In this document: positions 20,229-30,837 of the stretch, one piece after another | Layout: every line of letters begins with the position of its first letter | Numbering within the stretch: the stretch's first letter is position 1 | NCBI RefSeq assembly: GCF_048544455.1 | Contig: NC_133538.1 | Coordinates: forward strand, 3,812,658 to 3,876,657 | DNA: 64,000 bases | Direction: 5' to 3' | From: Silene latifolia | Taxonomy: Eukaryota; Streptophyta; Magnoliopsida; Caryophyllales; Caryophyllaceae | Notes under the pieces: model-generated | Seen by the model: the letters and a program-made list of their open reading frames with translations, nothing else | What the model was told of the DNA's origin: nothing | Databases searched by the model: none | Position numbers and translations under genes: made by a program

Positions 20229-22431
20229 TCACTAATTTATCTAAAGAGAATGAGTGTCTCAAAGTCAACTTAGATGCCTACAAAAGGGAGATTAGAATAC
20301 TTCATGAAAAACTTGTCAAAATTCAAAATGAATCTCCCGAATGTAGCTCATCTAGATCAAAAATTGTTCATTTAGATAGTTGCATATCAAGTCTTAAGCT
20401 TAATGTTCAACAAAAATCTGAAAGTTTCATGGAATTGAAATCCGAGTATGTTTTAATGAAGAAAGAGTTAGAAAACTCTAAAGAAAGAAACAAGTATCTC
20501 ACCTTTAAAGTCGAAGAATTAAAAGGAGAACTTGTTGAAGCTAAGAATGTGTCTAAAAATTGGGAAGGAAGTCAAAATGTCTTAAATTTCCTCACTAATC
20601 AGTCCAAGAGATGTGATAAAACTGCCGGTCTTAGTTTCAAATGGAACAGTCGGATCCATTGCCCTCGTAAAACCGGATCCAACTCAAACCGACTTTAGAA
20701 GAAGGAAATATGTTGGTCTTCCCGAGTACATCATTTGCAACTATTGTGGTAAAACCGGTCATGTCTTTAATGCTTGCAAGAAAAGACATAATGACATTAA
20801 CAAAAATATTAAGGTTGTAAAACAAGTTTGGATTAAAAAAGACTTGTTGCGAAATGTGAAGGATAAAAAGGGGCCCAAATTTATTTGGGTTCCTAAACTC
20901 AAAGTCTAATCTTGTGTAGGGATTGGTGAGAGGCGGCCGTAATTGGTACTTGGATAGTGGATGTTCTCATCACATGACGGGAGATAGAAGCCAATTCCTC
21001 TCACTAGAAGCTTATGATGGTGGCAAAGTAACTTTTGGCGACGACAAGAAAGGTGAAATAATAGGCATGGGAAAGGTCGGTAAGTCATCGTTACTTTGTG
21101 TCGACAATGTGCAGCTTGTCAAAGGTTTGAAACATAATCTCCTTAGCATTTCTCAACTTTGTGATAAAGGTAATATTGTGGAATTTAGTGCTAATTTGTG
21201 TCGAATAAGGAGTTGTCAAATGAACTAAAGTGTCTTAGGTCGAACCCCAATGATGTTTCTGATCTTGAGAATGTTAATACCACTCTGATTTTACAGATTT
21301 CCATGATAACTAAGGAACGTGATGAACTTCTAAATGAACAATCCATATCTAAAGGTGTAATTGATGACTTAGTTGATGAGATAGAAGAACTTAAAACAAC
21401 AAAGTCTCGATCAAGGCCTCGACAATGTCAAGGAAGTGTCAAATGAACTAGTCACTAATTTATCTAAAGAGAATGAGTGTCTCAAAGTCAACTTAGATGC
21501 CTACAAAAGGGAGATTAGAATACTTCATGAAAAACTTGTCAAAATTCAAAATGAATCTCCCGAATGTAGCTCATCTAGATCAAAAATTGTTCATTTAGAT
21601 AGTTGCATATCAAGTCTTAAGCTTAATGTTCAACAAAAATCTGAAAGTTTCATGGAATTGAAATCCGAGTATGTTTTAATGAAGAAAGAGTTAGAAAACT
21701 CTAAAGAAAGAAACAAGTATCTCACCTTTAAAGTCGAAGAATTAAAAGGAGAACTTGTTGAAGCTAAGAATGTGTCTAAAAATTGGGAAGGAAGTCAAAA
21801 TGTCTTAAATTTCCTCACTAATCAGTCCAAGAGATGTGATAAAACTGCCGGGTCTTAGTTTCAAATGGAGCAGTCCGATCCATTGTTGCCTCAGAAAACC
21901 GGATCCAACTCAAACCGACTTTAGAAGAAGGAAATATGTTGGTCTTCCCGAGTACATCATTTGCAACTATTGTGGTAAAACCGGTCATGTCTTTAATGCT
22001 TGCAAGAAAAGACATAATGACATTAACAAAAATATTAAGGTTGTAAAACAAGTTTGGATTAAAAAAGACTTGTTGCGAAATGTGAAGGATAAAAAGGGGC
22101 CCAAATTTATTTGGGTTCCTAAACTCAAAGTCTAATCTTGTGTAGGGATTGGTGAGAGGCGGCCGTAATTGGTACTTGGATAGTGGATGTTCTCATCACA
22201 TGACGGGAGATAGAAGCCAATTCCTCTCACTAGAAGCTTATGATGGTGGCAAAGTAACTTTTGGCGACGACAAGAAAGGTAAAATAATAGGCATGGGAAA
22301 GGTCGGTAAGTCATCGTTACTTTGTGTCGACAATGTGCAGCTTGTCAAAGGTTTGAAACATAATCTCCTTAGCATTTCTCAACTTTGTGATAAAGGTAAT
22401 ATTGTGGAATTTAGTGCTAATTTGTGTCGAA
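19981..22431 (+). repeat. 1.23 kb tandem direct duplication inside the Sirevirus
   Basis: The segment from AAGGAGTTGTCAAA...(19981) to TGTGTCGAATAA (21207) is repeated almost exactly from 21208 to 22431. It covers the gag coiled coil, second zinc knuckle and N-terminal protease, so a protease fragment (20923-21204) is followed by gag again. Copies differ by single-base changes and small indels (for example at 20180 against 21410). Confidence 0.9.
20213..20909 (+). pseudogene. Sirevirus gag C-part: coiled coil and second zinc knuckle (duplication copy 1)
   Basis: Reads coiled coil (20213-20698), then in another frame IICNYCGKTGHVFNACKKR, a second CCHC knuckle, and ...GPKFIWVPKLKV before a stop. 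The start of protease (YLDSGCSHHMTGD) follows from 20923. The whole stretch recurs at 21436-22135. Confidence 0.8.
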
Positions 22432-24038
22432 TAATTGATGTCACAACTCATGAAATTATTCTCGAAGGGAGACGTGTCAAAGATGTTTACTTAACCGACT
22501 TAAACACGTTGTCCGGTCATACCATGTCATGCATGAGTGTAATGAAAAATGATCCTTGGTTGTGGCACAAAAGGTTTGGACATGTTAGTGCTAAAACTCT
22601 TCACACTCTTAAAAAACTTGACTTAGTAGAAGGATTTCCTAACATGAAATTTGAGTTTGATAAAGTATGTGATGAATGTGCTAGATGTAAACATGTTAGA
22701 AGTTCCTTTAAGTCTAAAAGAATTGTGAGTACTCTTCGCCCATTACAACTTTTGCATATCGACTTATGTGGACCAATGAGAACTAGAAGTAGGGGAGGTA
22801 GTCGTTATGTGTGTGTCATTGTTGATGATTATTCTAGGTTTGTTTGGGCACTTTTTTTGAGTTCCAAGAGTGAGGCATTTGATGAATTTTTAATTTGGTT
22901 GAAAAAGATTCAAAACAAACTTGATCTCAAACTTGTTTCCATAAGAACCGATCATGGAACCGAATTCGAAAATTCATCATTTAGCGCTTATTGTAATGAC
23001 AATGGTGTAGACCATAATTTTTCGTCTCCTAGAACACCACAACAAAATGGAGTGGTCGAACGAATGAATAAGACCCTTGAAAGTATGGCTAGAACCATGT
23101 TGTTGGGTAGTAAATTGCCTAAAGACTTTTGGGCCGAAGCGGTAAACACCGCTTGTTATATTCATAATCGAGTCATGATAAGAAGCATAATCAATAAAAC
23201 ACCCTATGAAATTTTACGTGGTAGAAAACCCAACATCTCATATTTTAGATGCTTTGGGAGCAAATGTTTTGTTCACAACAATGGTAAAGACAACTTGGTA
23301 AAATTTGATCCACGTAGTGATGAAGCGGTTTTTTTTGGTTATTCCGACCATAGCAAGGCCTATAAAGTTTATAACAAACGAACCATGCTAATTGAAGAAA
23401 GTGTCCATGTCATATTTGATGAATCTAGCATTCTTGGACAGGTACAAAACGACGGAGAAGATGATGAAGATGACGAATTTGAAATAAGTCTTGTGAGAAA
23501 AGACTTTGTGTTTGAGGATGAGGAGGCTCCAATCAATGACGTTAGGCAACAGTCACAGACACTGTTGCCTTCTGGTGAAAGCAGCAATCCAGGGGGAACA
23601 AACAGAGACACTGTTGCCCCTGATTCTAGACCCCATTCAGCAACGGTTCACACGACTGTTGCCTCCACTTCCAAAACTGTAACAGTCCCATACACCGTTG
23701 CCTCAGAAGAATCCTCAAACACCAATCCAGTGCCTGCCTCTAATCAACAGACAACAGTCACGGAGACTGTTGCCTCTAAGGGGGAACAAAGCGCCTTTGT
23801 TCCTAAAAAATGGAAACATCAAAGCTCTCATCCACTCTCGAATCTCACTAGTGACTTGAACTCCGATATTAAGACAAGGGCCTCACTTAACAACTTTGCA
23901 TCTCTTGATGAATTTTGCGCCCATAGTACATTTCTCTCTCAAATCGAGCCGACCAATATAACAATTGCATTAACCGATGCCGATTGGATGCTAGCTATGC
24001 AAGATGAGCTCAATCAATTTAAAAGAAATGAGGTATGA
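22149..24038 (+). CDS. Sirevirus protease-integrase
   Basis: Open frame of 629 residues. Aspartic protease active site DSGCSHHMTG (residues ~11-20), the GAG-pre-integrase zinc-binding segment (WHKRFGH...CDECARCKH), and the integrase core with the catalytic D-D-E (HIDLCGP, RTDHGTEFEN, QQNGVVERMNKTL). The T/V/S-rich linker to RT has four dyad copies (repeated TVAS peptides). The frame stops at TGA 24036-24038, where RT sequence continues in frame (a Trp codon is expected), so polyprotein synthesis would be cut here. Confidence 0.9.
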   Translation: MVRGGRNWYLDSGCSHHMTGDRSQFLSLEAYDGGKVTFGDDKKGKIIGMGKVGKSSLLCVDNVQLVKGLKHNLLSISQLCDKGNIVEFSANLCRIIDVTTHEIILEGRRVKDVYLTDLNTLSGHTMSCMSVMKNDPWLWHKRFGHVSAKTLHTLKKLDLVEGFPNMKFEFDKVCDECARCKHVRSSFKSKRIVSTLRPLQLLHIDLCGPMRTRSRGGSRYVCVIVDDYSRFVWALFLSSKSEAFDEFLIWLKKIQNKLDLKLVSIRTDHGTEFENSSFSAYCNDNGVDHNFSSPRTPQQNGVVERMNKTLESMARTMLLGSKLPKDFWAEAVNTACYIHNRVMIRSIINKTPYEILRGRKPNISYFRCFGSKCFVHNNGKDNLVKFDPRSDEAVFFGYSDHSKAYKVYNKRTMLIEESVHVIFDESSILGQVQNDGEDDEDDEFEISLVRKDFVFEDEEAPINDVRQQSQTLLPSGESSNPGGTNRDTVAPDSRPHSATVHTTVASTSKTVTVPYTVASEESSNTNPVPASNQQTTVTETVASKGEQSAFVPKKWKHQSSHPLSNLTSDLNSDIKTRASLNNFASLDEFCAHSTFLSQIEPTNITIALTDADWMLAMQDELNQFKRNEV

Positions 24039-25472
24039 CATCTTGTCCCTGGACCATCTAATCGTATCGTCATTGGTACTACATGGGTCTTTCGCAACAA
24101 GCTTGATGATTCCGGTGAAATCGTAAGGAATAAAGCTAGATTAGTGGTGCAAGGTTACAACAACCAAGAAGGAATTGATTACGATGAAACCTATACACCG
24201 GTAGCTAGGCTTGAGGCCATACGATTATTGATAGCTTTTGCGGCTCACAAAGGCATTAAGCTTTTCTAAATGGATGTCAAAACCGCCTTTTTAAATGCAT
24301 ATTTGGAAGAGGATGTCTTTGTAGAGCAACCACCGGGCTTTTTAGACAATGATTTTCCTAAACACGTTTTCAAATTAGACAAATCTCTTTATGGTTTAAA
24401 ACAAGCACCAAGGTATTGGTATGATAGATTGTCTAAATTTTTCATTGAAAATGGTTTTAGAAGAGGTTCAATTGACAAAACATTGTTTCTAAAGCAACAG
24501 TCCAGTGAACTGTTGGTTGTCCAAGTATATGTCGATGACATCATATTTGGAGCAACAAATGAGATTCTTTATACTTATTTTTCGGAACTAATGAAATCGG
24601 AATTCGAAATGAGTATGATGGGAGAGCTAGGATTTTTTCTTGGGCTCCAAATAAAGCAATCCAAAGATGGAATCATGATTCATCAACAAAAGTACATTAA
24701 AGAAATGCTTAAGAAATTTGGGATGACTAATGGCAACCCTCACTCCACGCCTATGGTATCCAAGTCCAAATTGGACAAGGATGAGAAAGGTAAGAGTATT
24801 AGCGAAAAGGTGTATCGAGGTATGATTGGATCACTTCTCTATTTAACCGCAAGTCGTCCCGACATTATTTTTAGTGTTTGTTTATGTGCTAAATTCCAAT
24901 CAAATCCGAAAGAATCTCACTTTAAAGCCGTTAAACGCATTCTTCGATATTTGACTGGAACACAAGATCTTTATTTGTGGTACCCCTTACATTGTCCCTT
25001 TGATCTTATAGGATATTCCGACGCGGACTATGCGGGTTGTAGCGCCGATCGAAAGAGTACATCCGGAATTGCAACATTTTTGGGTCCGTGCTTAATCTCA
25101 TGGGGCTCAAAGAAACAAAACACGGTTGCTCTTTCAACTACCGAAAGTGAATACGTTAGTGCCTCTCATTGTTGCTCACAACTTCTACGGGTAAAGCAAC
25201 AACTTCTCGACTTTGGTATTATTTATGACTCTGTTCCTATTTTATGTGATAATACGAGTGCGATAAATATATCAAAAAATCCTATTCAACATTCTAAGAC
25301 CAAGCACATTGAAATCCGTCACCATTTTATTCGTGATCACGTAGAAAAAGGACATGTTGAACTTATTTTTTGCAAAACCGAAGATCAAATTGCCGACATA
25401 TTTACTAAACCACTTGCAAGAGAACAATTTGAAAAACTTAGGTTACAAATTGGCTTAATTAATTGCTTGTAA
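24039..25472 (+). pseudogene. Sirevirus reverse transcriptase-RNase H
   Basis: In frame with the upstream protein after TGA. It encodes TTWVFRNKLDDSG...KARLVVQGYNNQEGIDY, then TAA at 24267-24269 (Gln expected), then MDVKTAFLNAYLEEDVFVEQPPGF, LYGLKQAPRYWYDRL and the catalytic YVDD. RNase H follows (SWGSKKQNTVALSTTESEYVS, HIEIRHHFIRD) to the end FTKPLAREQFEKLR. Open from 24270 to 25472. Both stops are single-base changes consistent with C-to-T decay of methylated DNA. Confidence 0.9.
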
Positions 25473-25849
25473 TTTTTATATGAACTAAACTAATCCCTCA
25501 TATGATTGACTAAAACGGGTTTGCTATCCTTCATTCTAGTCTATCCATTCCATGTTATGTCCTTAATCGATAAATCGTCTTTGTCTTAAAGATCACTCAA
25601 CCGGACGTCTATACTTATGTTTACATTGTGTACCACCAAATTGATTAAGACCTCAACTACTCTCTTTATGACACCTAACCTACAACTACCCCACTTAATA
25701 TCACCCTCTACCCTCCATCCTTATCCTAAAAGACCTTCAAACCGCCGTCTAATCTAACGGACCCCAAACCCTCCTTATCATTCTCTTTACCTTCTCTTAC
25801 CATGGTCTAAACATCATTTAATTCAAAAATCCCGTCCCCATCACCCACC
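25473..25849 (+). other. Spacer between RNase H and extra ORF
   Basis: About 380 bp, C/A-rich, no ORF of note. This is the usual place in Sireviruses for signals that allow expression of the downstream ORF. None is identified. Confidence 0.4.
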
Positions 25850-27504
25850 ATGTCCCAAACATCGTCCTCTCATGACACTCCTGTCAACCCCACCTCCAAA
25901 TCTAAAGTATCTCATGCCCTCCCCATCAATCCCTCACCAGAAACCGTCCAAGAACCACAACCTTTGCAAACAACTCCAAACCCGACTCCATCCTCCTCCG
26001 TAACAAGGAAACGAACCAGATCTGGGTCAAAGAAATCATCCTCTAGTGCTTCATCAGAACCCATCCACATCCATATCGAAGACACAACAGATGATACCGG
26101 TGGCTCCAAACCTGCTCGGAAGTCGCCACTCAAAAAGGGAAAATCCGCATCCAAATTACCGAATATAATTGAAGAGGAGACCGAGTTTGATGAAAATGAG
26201 AAAGTTGAAGATGATGGTGTTGATAAATCTGAAGGAAGTGGGGAAGATCATTCTCATGAAAATGAGAACTCTAAATCCGGTGAAAAAGTTGAAGAGAATA
26301 TTGAAAAGGAAGAGGATCTGGTCGACCAATCAATCGGATCTGAGGAAAACGAGGAGGAACCGGTTCAAAATAAACCACCAAAGAAGAAAACAAAGAAGAA
26401 ATCTGCGGTGAGTAAGGGGGAATTTTTATCGAGTTCGGATGCCGTCACCCTCTCCGGGAAATAGGATCCGTCTACTATCAAGGATCAAATTGATGCTAAC
26501 CCATTACTCACTGATGAAATTAAAAGAACTTGCGGAAAACTACTTCACAGGGATGCTCTTCACACTCCACGGGTCTACGCGTATTTGCCAGTGAAGTCCT
26601 TCAGTTTTTCGCCACTGTCCATGTGCTCTCAAGCTTGAAAACCCTAACCGCAAAAATCAATGGTAAGTCATTCACTCTTTCCCAAACTCAGTTTGCCAAA
26701 ATCCTCTCCATTGACAATCAGGGATACGACCTTACTCCTGCCGGCAAAACTTGGCCAGCCTTAGATTATGCCTCCCCCTCCGTAATTGCCAAAATCGTGA
26801 CCCCCTTTCACCCCAAATGCAAACCCGTTAACCCCAATGAACTCCCTGCCCTACCAAAACTCTTGTTCAACCTACTGTGTCGTACCATTTACCCATCTAA
26901 TGACCGCACAAAACTTACTGCTGCCCAACACTATCTCATCTTTCACTTAATGACTCACAAAAAAATCAACCTCCCTAGCCTTTTCTTTTAACGAATTGCC
27001 ATGATAGAGTCCAAAATTCAAGACCCCAACTACAACAACCCCATTCGCCTACCCTATGCCATGTGGATTTCTCTGATTATTCGGTCCAAAGGGTTGCTTG
27101 TTAAGGGCAGTGTCGGTTCTCAGGATATGTTCGATATGATGTCGGGATGAACCTTGGGGAAAATGCTGTTGAAAAATGAGAAGGGAATTTTGGAGGTTGT
27201 GAAATCGAAAAAAGGGAAGAAGGATGTCGAAAAACCCTTGGGAAAGGAGGGTGATGTGTCCAGAGTTACGGGTGGGTCCTCGGTTCTTGATACATTGGCT
27301 CGGGTTAAGGAAGATGTTGCGTGTCTTCCGGGTCTGAAAAAGGATGTGGAACTCATCAAGTCTACTCTTGAGTACCACAAAGGTGAGGTTGCTATCATCT
27401 TTGCTTTACTTCAAGAAAAATATGAGGATGATGATGCAGGAACTGTCGAAGGCTCGGACAATGATGATGATGATCTGGATGGGCTCCCTATTTCGACCCA
27501 CTAA
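25850..27504 (+). pseudogene. Sirevirus extra (envelope-like) ORF, broken
   Basis: The first part (25850-26464) is low-complexity S/P-rich, then highly acidic (EEETEFDENEKVEDD...), with a basic KPPKKKTKKK segment. TAG ends it. A folded-looking middle part (26530-26991, SFTLSQTQFAKILSIDNQGYDL...) and a charged C-terminal part (27154-27504, coiled-coil-like, D/E-rich end) follow in shifted frames. Its position after RNase H matches the env-like ORF of Sireviruses. The real function of such proteins is not established, and I see no clear membrane-fusion features. Confidence 0.65.
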
Positions 27505-27979
27505 ACCCATATTAACTCCTAAAAATCAGCCTAACCATTTTGTTTGCCACCCTTGCCCCTACCCCGCTTTTATCTATTTTGGTGGTGTACTCTTTAAACT
27601 ATGCATTAGCCGTACCGAACTTGTTGTTTAAACTTTGTTTGAACCTTGTTAAATGTTGACCTTGTCATTTTGTTGCAAAATTGGTTGTCTTTTGTGTGAC
27701 GTAACATGCATGTTTATTCTGTGTCCGGGGTTATTATTTCCTTGTTTGATGATGTCAAGAGGGGGAAAAGGGAAATTCATGTTCTTATTACTTGCTAGTT
27801 GGTTAATCTTTTGTCTTGTGGTAGAATAAATTTGACAGTAACTTTGCTCTAAGATTTGTGACCTTATAAGTTTAGCCCACTGATTCTATTTTCATGATTA
27901 TTGTTGGACTAACCAATTGAGGGGGAATTCTTTTTGGAACATTCATTTATTAGGGCTTGTCATCATCAAAGGGGGAATT
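27505..27979 (+). other. Sirevirus 3' untranslated part with multiple polypurine tracts
   Basis: Purine runs AAGAGGGGGAAAAGGG (27758-27773), TTGAGGGGGAATTC (~27918-27931) and AAAGGGGGAATT (27968-27979, adjacent to the LTR). Repeated polypurine tracts are a described Sirevirus feature. Confidence 0.7.
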
Positions 27980-29348
27980 TGTTCGAACACTTTAGTTGAT
28001 GATGACAAACCCACTCTAATCTTGCCTTATTTTATTTCAGGATTTAGTCCAACCTCCGAATCAAGTGATTATCAAGTGATTGTGGTCAAAACGTGTTGAA
28101 TAAGCTACCCAAGGATTGTGTTGTAATAATGAGTCACTTATGTATAGGTAAAAAGGTGTAGTACTAAGGCAACAGTAAGCAAGACTGTTGTTGAACAACA
28201 GTCTGCTTACTAAGGCAACAGTCAGCCAGACCGTTGCTTCAACTCGTGTCACTTGGAAGAAGTCTTCATTTTCAAAATATTCATATTTCGAAAATACAAA
28301 CTTCTATTTTGAAATACACATTTCTGATATTTGAATCTTGTAAAAGGTTATTGTTTAAGAAAAGGATATTCTATTGGCATATTTCAAAAGGTCCTCACTT
28401 GATTGTCCATCTTACCTTGACTGATTTTCAAAGGCCCTTTCAAGATAGTAACAAGGCTCATTTTCTTCTTTAACCTTTGGAAGAATGCTCTATTTTGTCC
28501 AAACTTGGGCAAGTTAAAATTATTTGTTTTCTACCTCATGTCTTGACTTCAAAACCCTAGTTTGCTTCCCTATAAAAGGAGCACTCTTCTCCTTCATTTT
28601 CTTAAGACTTTTCCAGAGAATTTTCAAAGTGTTTTGCAAACTTGTTTTTAAAGAACTCAAAGCTTTTTACTTCATTTGCAAAATATTTCTAAGTCTTCCC
28701 GTGACAACAGTCTTCACTACCGTTACCTTAAGTATTACATTCTCTTACCTAGAATCGATTGATCTATAAGTTGTCCTTATCAATTCTTTCATAGAATCAG
28801 TTTGAGGAAACTTGATCTTTGTAATCATTCTAGTAAGAGTCTTAAGTTTCTAGACGGAGTAGTCTTGAGACTTGTGTCGCAACCGGAGTAGGTTGTTGGT
28901 CCTTTTATTTGTAAGTGTCTAAGTAGTCGGACTAGATCACTTAAACTTATTAATAAAAGAAGATTGGACGTAGGCTTTTAGGAGTTGGCCGGACCAATTC
29001 AAAAGCATCGTGTTAATCTTTGTTATTTTAATTTCCGCTGCATTTTCATTACTCGATTGTTAATCCACGTTTTATTTAACAACAGTCGCTGATACTGTTG
29101 CTTTTGGTCAGTAGCCTTCTCTTATGAGCTAAGACATAAAAGCAACAGTCAGATCAACCATTGCCTTACTGCAATCTTCTTAAACATCGTGATACACTCT
29201 TAATGAATCAATATTACTTGATGTATGCATTTGTTCTTCATATTATCAACCAACTTGCTTTAATTCAATAAAGACTAAGTTGAAATTTTTAAAATAGTAC
29301 CTAATTCACCCCCTCCCCCTCTTAGGTACTTGAATCCTAAACTCTTCA
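27980..29348 (+). repeat. Sirevirus 3' LTR (1369 bp)
   Basis: Matches 17132-18580 apart from an 80-bp deletion and scattered substitutions. Preceded by polypurine tract CAAAGGGGGAATT (27967-27979). The dyads recur at 28170, 28216, 28705, 29080 and 29143. Confidence 0.92.
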
Positions 29349-29436
29349 CTTAAGTCTTTTATTACATACCATAATCATCAATCATTCACATTTTGTCTCT
29401 TAATTTCATCCTTAATGTTATGAAACAGGAGCTCAC

Positions 29437-29637
29437 TTCGACAAAGCAGTCATGGAAGAGAAGGCGCAGTAACTTCCCAGGAATAGTCTCATCATTTGAA
29501 GCTGCTGACCTGACAGTGCTTCTGACAATGAATTCTGCAGCTAGACATGAGAAATCATAGAAGCCAACGCCGAAGCCGTACGAAGACCGTATTCCCGAGA
29601 CGAAGAACAAGAAAGAAAGAAGCACAACCACTTTGCA
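29437..29637 (-). CDS. Peroxidase exon 1, second part (distal heme-site region)
   Basis: Encodes the hydrophobic signal-peptide core, then FYDFSC (first conserved Cys; the usual SCP is SCL here), AEFIVRSTVRSAA and LLRLLFHDCFVE with distal Arg and His. It ends at GAA with donor GTGAGC (29436-29431). The 5' end is the foldback insertion: the 9-bp duplication CACTTTGCA occupies 29629-29637. No ATG exists between the insertion and the previous in-frame stop, so this part alone lacks a start. Confidence 0.85.
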
Positions 29638-30704
29638 GAAGTTTTTGCTTAAATGGGGTTGAAACTCAAACTATTTAACAAAATAGGATCGATTTCAAAC
29701 TATTTACCAGAAATGGGTCCACGTCATTATTTCCGAACTTTTTATTTTTTTTAATGAGTTGTTAGTTTCTCGCTATCTGGGACAGCGATATATTGCTTGC
29801 CATATGAAGGTGCTTGACAAGCTACTTTCGTCCTCGCCGTTCTCCTTGCTCCAACCACCAAATAACGAAATACCACCACCATTCTCTTCTTCCCACTTCC
29901 CTTATCATATTCACAGCTTTGTTTAAGTTATTAGCTCAATGGTTTGCACAAAAACCGACCCGCAATATCACCCTCCACTAATGATTTCGATTTTGCGGCA
30001 ATCCATTTATCTTGTCTTAATATGATTATTTGTACCATATGAACTCGTTTTTTATGTAATTCAAATCTGGGTTTTGATTTATAATCATCAATTGATAAAA
30101 CTTGTGAGTAGTTCAGTAATCATGTGCTTAATGTAAGTGTGAAATACACCGTACTACCTAGAAGACAGTAGAAGTATTCGTGTAACAATGGTGCATTTAT
30201 ACAGCGACAAGTCCGACAACTGCATTTCCATTTGCCTCAAGCTTCATGCTAAAGTTGTATGAGGTGACGAGATGTGGGATATATACTGGTCTTACATAAA
30301 AAACGAATTCAGATGATACAAATAATCATTAAGAGAATATAAATGGATTGCCGCGAAACCGAAATCGATAGTGGAGGGTGATATTGTGAGTCGTTTTTTA
30401 CGCAAACCATTATATTAATAACTTAACAAAAGACGCTCTTATGATAAGGGAAGTGGGAAGAAGAGAATGGTGGTGCTTCGTTATTTGGTGGTCGTAACAA
30501 GGAGAACGGTGAGGACGAAAGTAGCTTGTCAAGCACCTTCATATGGCAAGCAATGTCTCGCTGTCCCAGACAGCGAGAAACTAACAGTTCATTAAAAAAA
30601 AAAAATCGGAAATAATGACGTGGACCCATTTTTGGTAAATAGTTTGAAATCGACCCTATTTTGTTAAATAATTTGTGTTTCAACCCCATTTAAGCAAAAA
30701 CTTC
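29638..30704. mobile_element. Foldback (MULE-like) element in peroxidase exon 1
   Basis: 1067 bp with inverted arms of about 410-420 bp (29638-30060 and 30294-30704; both ends read GAAGTTTTTGCTTAAATGGGG) around a ~230-bp unique centre. The 9-bp duplication CACTTTGCA is at 29629-29637 and 30705-30713, the size made by Mutator-type elements. No transposase. A transcript would fold into a long hairpin. It separates the peroxidase start codon from the rest of the signal peptide. Confidence 0.9.
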
Positions 30705-30755
30705 CACTTTGCAAAGGTGATTTTTTCCTAAAAGAACAGATGTTTTATTTTCCAT
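30705..30755 (-). CDS. Peroxidase exon 1, first part (start codon and signal peptide start)
   Basis: ATG at 30755-30753 opens a frame that runs to the foldback element at 30704. It continues in the same frame beyond the element at 29628 once one copy of the 9-bp duplication is removed. The first residues (MENKTSVLLGK...) lead into the hydrophobic VVVLLSFLFFVSG core encoded on the other side. The element therefore splits the secretion signal. A TATA box lies 76 bp upstream of this ATG. Confidence 0.75.
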
Positions 30756-30830
30756 GAGAAATCCTATAAAATTCAAATTTCCCAAGTCAATGTGGCATGA
30801 AAATGATTAGAAAAAGTTTCCTTAATGACA

Positions 30831-30837
30831 GTTTATA
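30831..30837 (-). promoter_or_regulatory. Probable TATA box of the peroxidase gene
   Basis: TATAAAC on the minus strand, 76 bp upstream of the exon 1 ATG, would place transcription start near 30805 with a ~50-nt leader. A W-box-like TTGACC is at 30860-30855, just upstream. Both are motif matches only. Confidence 0.45.

Larger units (their letters stand above)
17132..29348 (+). mobile_element. Sirevirus-type Ty1/Copia retrotransposon, 12.2 kb, in peroxidase intron 1
   Basis: Two LTRs (TGTTAGAAC/TGTTCGAAC ... TCTTCA), 5-bp duplication CTTAA at 17127-17131 and 29349-29353, tRNA-iMet primer site, gag, protease-integrase-RT-RNase H, an extra ORF after RNase H, and several GGGGGA-type polypurine tracts before the 3' LTR. 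The extra ORF and multiple polypurine tracts are Sirevirus hallmarks. Damage includes a gag frameshift, a 1.23 kb tandem duplication, two nonsense codons in pol and breaks in the extra ORF. It leaves only 20 nt of intron between its end and exon 2 of the peroxidase. Confidence 0.93.
4071..30755 (-). pseudogene. Class III peroxidase gene spread over 26.7 kb by transposon insertions
   Basis: Four exons in the classical plant peroxidase arrangement are found in order on the minus strand. Together they give about 331 residues, a normal length for the family of secreted heme peroxidases (EC 1.11.1.7). Distal Arg/His (RLLFHDCF), the proximal heme His (SHTIGSAHC) and all eight conserved cysteines are present. 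Lesions: a 1.07 kb foldback element interrupts exon 1 inside the signal-peptide region, and the exon 2/exon 3 junction is one base short if the visible GT donor is used. Introns 1 and 3 are each about 12 kb owing to nested elements. Intron 2 is short (~100 bp). Most likely a recent pseudogene. RNA data could show otherwise. Confidence 0.85.

Noticed and set aside
25912..26154. Antisense ORF opposite the Sirevirus extra ORF
   Set aside because: Mirror of a low-complexity coding strand; no independent support.
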